NCBI GenBank assembly: GCA_964412395.1
Contig: CAYPOY010000040.1
Span: forward strand, 1 to 23,689
Direction of reading: 5' to 3'
From: CAYPOY01 sp964412395
GTDB taxonomy: Bacteria; Chloroflexota; Anaerolineae; B4-G1
DNA: 23,689 bases
Numbering within the stretch: position 1 is the first letter of the stretch; the number at the start of each line of letters is the position of its first letter. The notes beneath the pieces were generated by a model. That model was not told the origin of the DNA. It saw only the letters and a program-made list of their open reading frames with translations, and ran no database searches. Positions 20,030-23,689 of the stretch are shown one piece after another. Both the position numbers and the translations under genes were made by a program.

Positions 20030-21709
20030 ATGAGATGGTCGAAGCTGGCAAAGCCCATCGCAATACTGGCGCTACTCTCCGGTGTCTTCGCTGTCGCATA
20101 CTCCCTGCGTGGGACGATGGCGCTGTCGTCGGACCAGGTTTCTGGACAAGCAGAGTTCAGCGCTGGCATTTGGGGTGTGTCCCCTACCCCCACGCCGACA
20201 CCCAATGCGAACAACTGCACCTACACGATGGGCTATTGGAAAAACCACCCCGAAGCCTGGCCCGTCGAAGAAATCACCATCGGCGGCGTGACCTTCGCCA
20301 AAGCGGCGGCCATAGTGATTCTCGAAACCGAACCTGGCGGCGACGCGACCTACATCCTCGCCCATCAACTCATCGCGGCGAAACTCAACGTCCTCAAAGG
20401 GGCCGACCCGGGCGCAGTCACGACCACCATCACCGACGCGGACAACTGGCTCGGCGAGCATCTGCTCGGCAGCGACCCATCGAATCCCGACCGCGCTCAA
20501 GGAATCGCGCTGGCCGATACCCTGGACGAATACAACAACGGCGTGATCGACCCCGGTCACTGCGACGGCGAAATCACGACGTCCATGCCGGAGCTGGCCG
20601 AGGAGCCGGCTGAGGACCCGACCACGACGCCAACGCCGAACAATGCACCGACTCCGGTAGCCACACCGACGGCGACACCGATGCCGGCTGAGGACCCGAC
20701 GCCGGCGCACACGCCGGCGCCACCCAGCCCCACGGCCGGGCCGACCGGGCCGGTGTGCCCGGTCCTGGAGGGTGTCGTAGACAACGGCGACGGCAGCTAC
20801 ACTGCGTTTTTCGGCTACGAGAGCGAAAACGGTGTGGTGGTTACTGTTCCCATTGGCCTCGACAACAAGTTCACGCCAGGCCTGGAGGACCGTGGGCAGC
20901 CGACGACGTTCCAACCGGGACGGACACCATGCTGGCCGAACGCGCTCTTCAGCGTGGTCTTCGATGGGAGTGACCTGGTATGGACATTGAGCGGGCGCAC
21001 TGCAACAGTTTCGAGTAATTCTACGCCGTGTGCATACCACCTATTTGTTGAGAAGCAGTGGTACGACGCTGAAGGCAATTTACTGAGTGACCCGCCGGCA
21101 AGTGTACCCCCAGGCTTCACCATCACCGCCCAGAGTGCGCTTGGCATCGCTACGTGCAACTACCCTCTGGGTTCCTCGGACCTGGTTTGCGAGTACGTCA
21201 ACAGCCAGTCTCCTGCCCTCGACGACAATGGACTCTGGGTTCCCGTTGGAACCACGTACACGGTAGTGGAAAGCGGACTACCCGAAGGCTGGACGTGGGT
21301 TGCGGGCACCGGGGAGTTCACGGCGGGCGACGGGTACTGCGTCAGCAGCGGTGATGGTTTCTGTACGCATACGGTAAAGAACCATTCCGCACCGACGCCA
21401 GAGCCGGAGCCGACCGCGACGCCGACGCTGGTGCCAACAGAGGAACCGACGGCAGAGCCGAGTGCGACGCCGACGCTGGTGCCAACAGAGGAACCGACGG
21501 CAGAGCCGAGTGCGACGCCGACGCTGCTGCCAACAGAGGAACCGATGACGGAGCCGACCGCGACGCCGATGCCAACAGAGGAACCGACGGCGGAGCCGAC
21601 TGCGATGCCGACGCTGGTGCCAACAGAGGAACCGACGACGGAGCCGACCGCGACGCCGACGCCAGAGCCGACCGAGGAACCCACACCGGAGCCGACGCCA
21701 TCCCCGTGA
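20030..21709 (+). CDS. Stalked surface protein with GYWKNHP domain and Pro/Thr/Glu tail
   Basis: A 559-aa exported protein. The N-terminal hydrophobic segment (IAILALLSGVFAVAYSLRGT) and mature start (SSDQVSGQAEFSAGIW) resemble a degenerate SipW-type signal. Residues about 62-185 form a domain opening GYWKNHPEAWP and containing ILAHQLIAAKLNVLKGADP, a module I know from surface proteins of several environmental phyla, function unknown. A Pro/Thr linker (about 190-245) leads to a beta domain (YTAFFGYESENGVVVTVPIG, then LDNKFTPG) and an Ig-like stretch (GTTYTVVESGLPEGWTWVAG). The last 90 residues are PTEEPTAEPSATPTLV-type repeats with no membrane helix or LPXTG, suggesting a stalk or wall-spanning segment. 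GGAGG lies 10 bp upstream. The tail may be frameshifted at its end. Confidence 0.82.
   Translation: MRWSKLAKPIAILALLSGVFAVAYSLRGTMALSSDQVSGQAEFSAGIWGVSPTPTPTPNANNCTYTMGYWKNHPEAWPVEEITIGGVTFAKAAAIVILETEPGGDATYILAHQLIAAKLNVLKGADPGAVTTTITDADNWLGEHLLGSDPSNPDRAQGIALADTLDEYNNGVIDPGHCDGEITTSMPELAEEPAEDPTTTPTPNNAPTPVATPTATPMPAEDPTPAHTPAPPSPTAGPTGPVCPVLEGVVDNGDGSYTAFFGYESENGVVVTVPIGLDNKFTPGLEDRGQPTTFQPGRTPCWPNALFSVVFDGSDLVWTLSGRTATVSSNSTPCAYHLFVEKQWYDAEGNLLSDPPASVPPGFTITAQSALGIATCNYPLGSSDLVCEYVNSQSPALDDNGLWVPVGTTYTVVESGLPEGWTWVAGTGEFTAGDGYCVSSGDGFCTHTVKNHSAPTPEPEPTATPTLVPTEEPTAEPSATPTLVPTEEPTAEPSATPTLLPTEEPMTEPTATPMPTEEPTAEPTAMPTLVPTEEPTTEPTATPTPEPTEEPTPEPTPSP
21416..21700 (+). repeat. 48-bp coding tandem repeat (16-residue PT/E units)
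   Basis: Units begin at 21416, 21464, 21512, 21560, 21602 and 21650: three exact 48-bp steps, one 42-bp step, then 48. The first copies are almost identical, so recent expansion is likely. Each encodes ATPTLVPTEEPTAEPS or a close variant. Length is likely to vary between strains. Confidence 0.85.
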
Positions 21710-21827
21710 TGCCAGCCGCAGTGGCGACGTCTACACCCCCTCCAGATACCCCCGCGCCTACGCCAATAGCGGGTGCCGCACAACAGTCACCTGTACCTGA
21801 AGTCCGTCGCACTGAAACTGCCCGGTA
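21708..21827 (+). other. Pro/Thr-rich continuation in a shifted frame
   Basis: An ATG overlaps the TGA of the 559-aa gene. The new frame reads MPAAVATSTPPPDTPAPTPI and ends RRTETAR at a TAG, inside the 3' end of cdd. Its composition continues that of the stalk, so either a frameshift cut the gene short or this is a decayed tail. It has no ribosome site of its own. Confidence 0.4.
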
Positions 21828-22188
21828 GCAACTCCGCCACCGTCGTCTCACGGTAGGCACCGGTGGCGTCAGCGATCAGCACCACGATGTCCTCACCGAA
21901 CTCCCGCAAGGTCTGGCGACAGGAGCCACAGGGAGCGCCGCCGTTCTGGGTCGCGACAGCCAGCGCTACGAACTCTCGCTCTCCTTCGGAGACCGCTTTC
22001 ACGACTGCTACACGCTCAGCACAAGTACATAAGGGGTAGACAGCGTTCTCCACGTTGCAGCCGGTGTAGATCCGCCCCGATTTCGCCAGCAATGCGGCTC
22101 CTACCGTGTAGTCAGAGTAAGGCGCGTAGGCGTGTTCGCGTGCCTGCATTGCCTGTGTCACTAGCTTTTCCTGTGACCACTCCTTCAT
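21787..22188 (-). CDS. cdd: Cytidine deaminase
   Basis: A 133-aa enzyme of the small tetrameric cytidine deaminase type, converting cytidine and deoxycytidine to uridine and deoxyuridine in pyrimidine salvage. Motifs: AYAPYSDYTVGAALL at the N-terminus, the substrate-binding GCNVENA near 43-49, the zinc and proton-shuttle box CAERVAV (Cys and Glu), and the second zinc box PCGSCRQ. The length is normal. It starts 12 bp after the glmU stop, with GAGGAGG in the gap, so it is cotranscribed with glmU. It converges with the surface cluster and overlaps the possible shifted tail of the 559-aa gene at its 3' end. Confidence 0.94.
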   Translation of the reverse strand: MKEWSQEKLVTQAMQAREHAYAPYSDYTVGAALLAKSGRIYTGCNVENAVYPLCTCAERVAVVKAVSEGEREFVALAVATQNGGAPCGSCRQTLREFGEDIVVLIADATGAYRETTVAELLPGSFSATDFRYR

Positions 22189-22200
22189 CCCTGCGCCTCC

Positions 22201-23562
22201 TCATCTATTGCTCCTTGTCCCCTTGTCTCCCCGCACTCGCGCTGGCACCCCGTAGGCCACTGCGCCCTCAGGTACATCGTGAGTCACCACCGCCCCGGCC
22301 CCCGTTTTGGCTCCTTTCCCCACTCGCACCGGTGCGACCAGCATCGTGTCGGAGCCGATGAATGCACCTTCCTCGATCACCGTTTTGTGCTTGCGTGCGC
22401 CGTCGTAGTTGCAGGTGATTGTCCCCGCGCCGATGTTCACCCTGGCCCCGACCTCGGCGTCGCCCAGGTAACTGCAGTGGCCCATCTTCGCCCCAGGGCC
22501 GAGCGTCGCATTCTTCACTTCGCCGAAGTTTCCCATGTGCGCGCCCTCACACAGCCGCGCTCCCTTCCTTAGGTGTCCGTAGGGGCCGATGTCGGAGTTA
22601 TCCTCCATCACAGCCTGCTCCAACACCGAGGCCAGCACCCGGCAGCGGTTGCCGATCTGGCAGTCCACGATGATGGTGTTGGGGCCGATGTGGCAGTGCT
22701 CACCAATCGTCGTATCACCGCGCAGATATGTGTTGGGCCATACGGTCGTATCCCGCCCAATGGTCACGTCAGATTCGATGTACGTCGTTGCCGGATCCAC
22801 AAGCGTGACACCGGCCAGCATCCAACGCTCGTTGATGCGACGACGCAGCACGCTCTCCGCCTCCGCCAGGTGTACCCGTGTGTTGATGCCCAGGGTTTCC
22901 GCCGCGTCTTCGGCGACCACAGCCTCGACCCGCAGCCTCTCGGCGACCGCCATCCCGATCAAATCAGGCAGGTAATACTCCCGCTTAGGGAGACTGAGGG
23001 GGATGCGGTCCACGTGGGTCCACAGCCAACCGGCGTCGAAACAGTACACGCCAGCGTTGAGTTCCTGGATCGCCAACTGCTCCGGCGTAGCCACCGCTTC
23101 CTCGACCACCTGAACCACCGCGTCGCTTCTGTCCCGGATCACTCGCCCGAACCCGCGGGCGTTTTCGCTCACCAGGGTCAGTATTGTCATCGGGCCAGGG
23201 TTTTCCTCTTGTCGTTCCACCAGTCGGCGCAGCGTCTTTATGGTGAGGAGTGGCATATCGGCGTAGGTGACCAGTACCAGGTCAGTCTGGCCCTGGAGTA
23301 CTTTTCGCGTCTGGAGCACGGCGTGGCCTGTGCCCCGTTGCTCGGCCTGCTCGACAAAGATCACGTCGTCGTCCACTTTTTCTCGCACCGCCTCGGCCCC
23401 ATGGCCCACCACCAGCACCGGCGCAGTCTCTGTCAGTACCCGTGTCGTCTCCACGGCGTACGTGACCAGCGGCCGCCCGACCAGCGGATGCAGTACTTTC
23501 GGCAGGTCGGACTTCATACGGATTCCCTGGCCTGCTGCCAGGATCACGGCTGCTAACTTCAT
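22201..23562 (-). CDS. glmU: Bifunctional UDP-GlcNAc pyrophosphorylase / GlcN-1-P acetyltransferase
   Basis: A 453-aa cytoplasmic enzyme that acetylates glucosamine-1-phosphate and couples the product to UTP, giving UDP-GlcNAc for peptidoglycan and glycans. The N-terminal nucleotidyltransferase has AAVILAAGQGIRMKSDLPKV (5-24), QRGTGHAV and YADMPLL. From about 250 the left-handed beta-helix shows hexapeptide repeats (IGRDTTVWPNTYL, IGEHCHIGPNTII). The acetyltransferase His lies in GHCSYLGDAEVG, followed by ITCNYDGARKHKT. The length is typical. The ATG at 23562 is preceded by AAGGAGGAG. cdd follows within 12 bp. The supply of UDP-GlcNAc is generally useful to envelope building, but no specific link to the neighbouring surface cluster is shown. 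Confidence 0.96.
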   Translation of the reverse strand: MKLAAVILAAGQGIRMKSDLPKVLHPLVGRPLVTYAVETTRVLTETAPVLVVGHGAEAVREKVDDDVIFVEQAEQRGTGHAVLQTRKVLQGQTDLVLVTYADMPLLTIKTLRRLVERQEENPGPMTILTLVSENARGFGRVIRDRSDAVVQVVEEAVATPEQLAIQELNAGVYCFDAGWLWTHVDRIPLSLPKREYYLPDLIGMAVAERLRVEAVVAEDAAETLGINTRVHLAEAESVLRRRINERWMLAGVTLVDPATTYIESDVTIGRDTTVWPNTYLRGDTTIGEHCHIGPNTIIVDCQIGNRCRVLASVLEQAVMEDNSDIGPYGHLRKGARLCEGAHMGNFGEVKNATLGPGAKMGHCSYLGDAEVGARVNIGAGTITCNYDGARKHKTVIEEGAFIGSDTMLVAPVRVGKGAKTGAGAVVTHDVPEGAVAYGVPARVRGDKGTRSNR

Positions 23563-23689
23563 GGCCTGTCTCCTCCTTGTAGCAAAAGTGGCCGTAGTGC
23601 TGGTAAGAAGAGTACACCACAGCCACCAAATTACGAACTCCCACTTCAGTTGCCTGGCGGAAGGGTCCGACAGCGCAAGCTGGGGCGGT
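23563..23689. other. Right edge, upstream of glmU
   Basis: 127 bp holding the glmU ribosome site. I see no clear promoter. Two minus-strand frames stay open to the window edge, so the end of another gene cannot be excluded. Confidence 0.4.

Noticed and set aside
20072..21040. Minus-strand open frame of 322 codons
   Set aside because: Antisense to the GYWKNHP protein; Arg-rich shadow translation.
22573..23556. Plus-strand open frame of 327 codons
   Set aside because: Antisense to glmU, which is certain.

Overview
The window looks like a GC-rich bacterial genome or metagenome scaffold, most plausibly from Chloroflexota (Anaerolineae/Caldilineae-like). This is an inference from content: a very large BTAD/AfsR-type ATPase regulator, secreted proteins ending in YLPLVLR, a SipW/TasA-like export module, GYWKNHP-type surface proteins and Thr/Pro-rich stalks. 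A run of 10 N at 352-361 marks a scaffold gap.

Layout. (1) Positions 1-1760 look acquired: two small minus-strand hypothetical genes separated by a 128-bp element (904-1031) with the architecture of an integron attC site, oriented like the genes. The first gene is split by the N gap and its frame changes across it. (2) Positions 1861-4425, minus strand: an endonuclease/exonuclease/phosphatase-like (EEP) membrane protein, then recO with a clear promoter, translationally coupled to a zinc-ribbon membrane protein. (3) Positions 4426-4825: non-coding, carrying two palindromes with the core GTGCGACGCACTT. (4) Positions 4826-11554, minus strand: a run of envelope genes, in order of transcription a 73-aa protein, a HEAT-repeat protein, a lipoprotein, a TPR lipoprotein, a 1217-aa repetitive beta-helix surface protein and a 101-aa secreted protein. 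Upstream of the 73-aa gene lies a SARP-type promoter: two heptamers 11 bp apart, the nearer one 8 bp before a -10 box. (5) Positions 11702-15379: a 1225-aa regulator with an N-terminal winged helix and BTAD, a P-loop ATPase, TPR-like helices and a C-terminal DeoR-like helix-turn-helix. It is the obvious candidate to act at that promoter. (6) Positions 15524-16549: a second copy of the EEP membrane protein. The DNA beyond the 3' ends of both copies also shares a promoter.

(7) Positions 16550-17447: about 900 bp without a convincing gene but full of structure: a 43-bp direct repeat, an 8-G tract, three hairpins sharing a GCGGA-type loop, and a rho-independent terminator on the plus strand. (8) Positions 17448-21709, plus strand: a TasA/camelysin-like secreted protein, a SipW-type (Ser-His-Asp) signal peptidase, a small secreted protein and a 559-aa stalked surface protein. 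Together they suggest an extracellular fibre or surface-layer assembly system with its own peptidase, possibly controlled by transcription attenuation. (9) Positions 21787-23562, minus strand: glmU followed 12 bp later by cdd, convergent with the surface cluster.

The best candidates for new biology are the structured leader and SipW/TasA-like cluster, the regulator with its heptamer promoter, and the integron-type element at the left edge. No tRNA, rRNA, CRISPR array, transposase or integrase gene was recognised.
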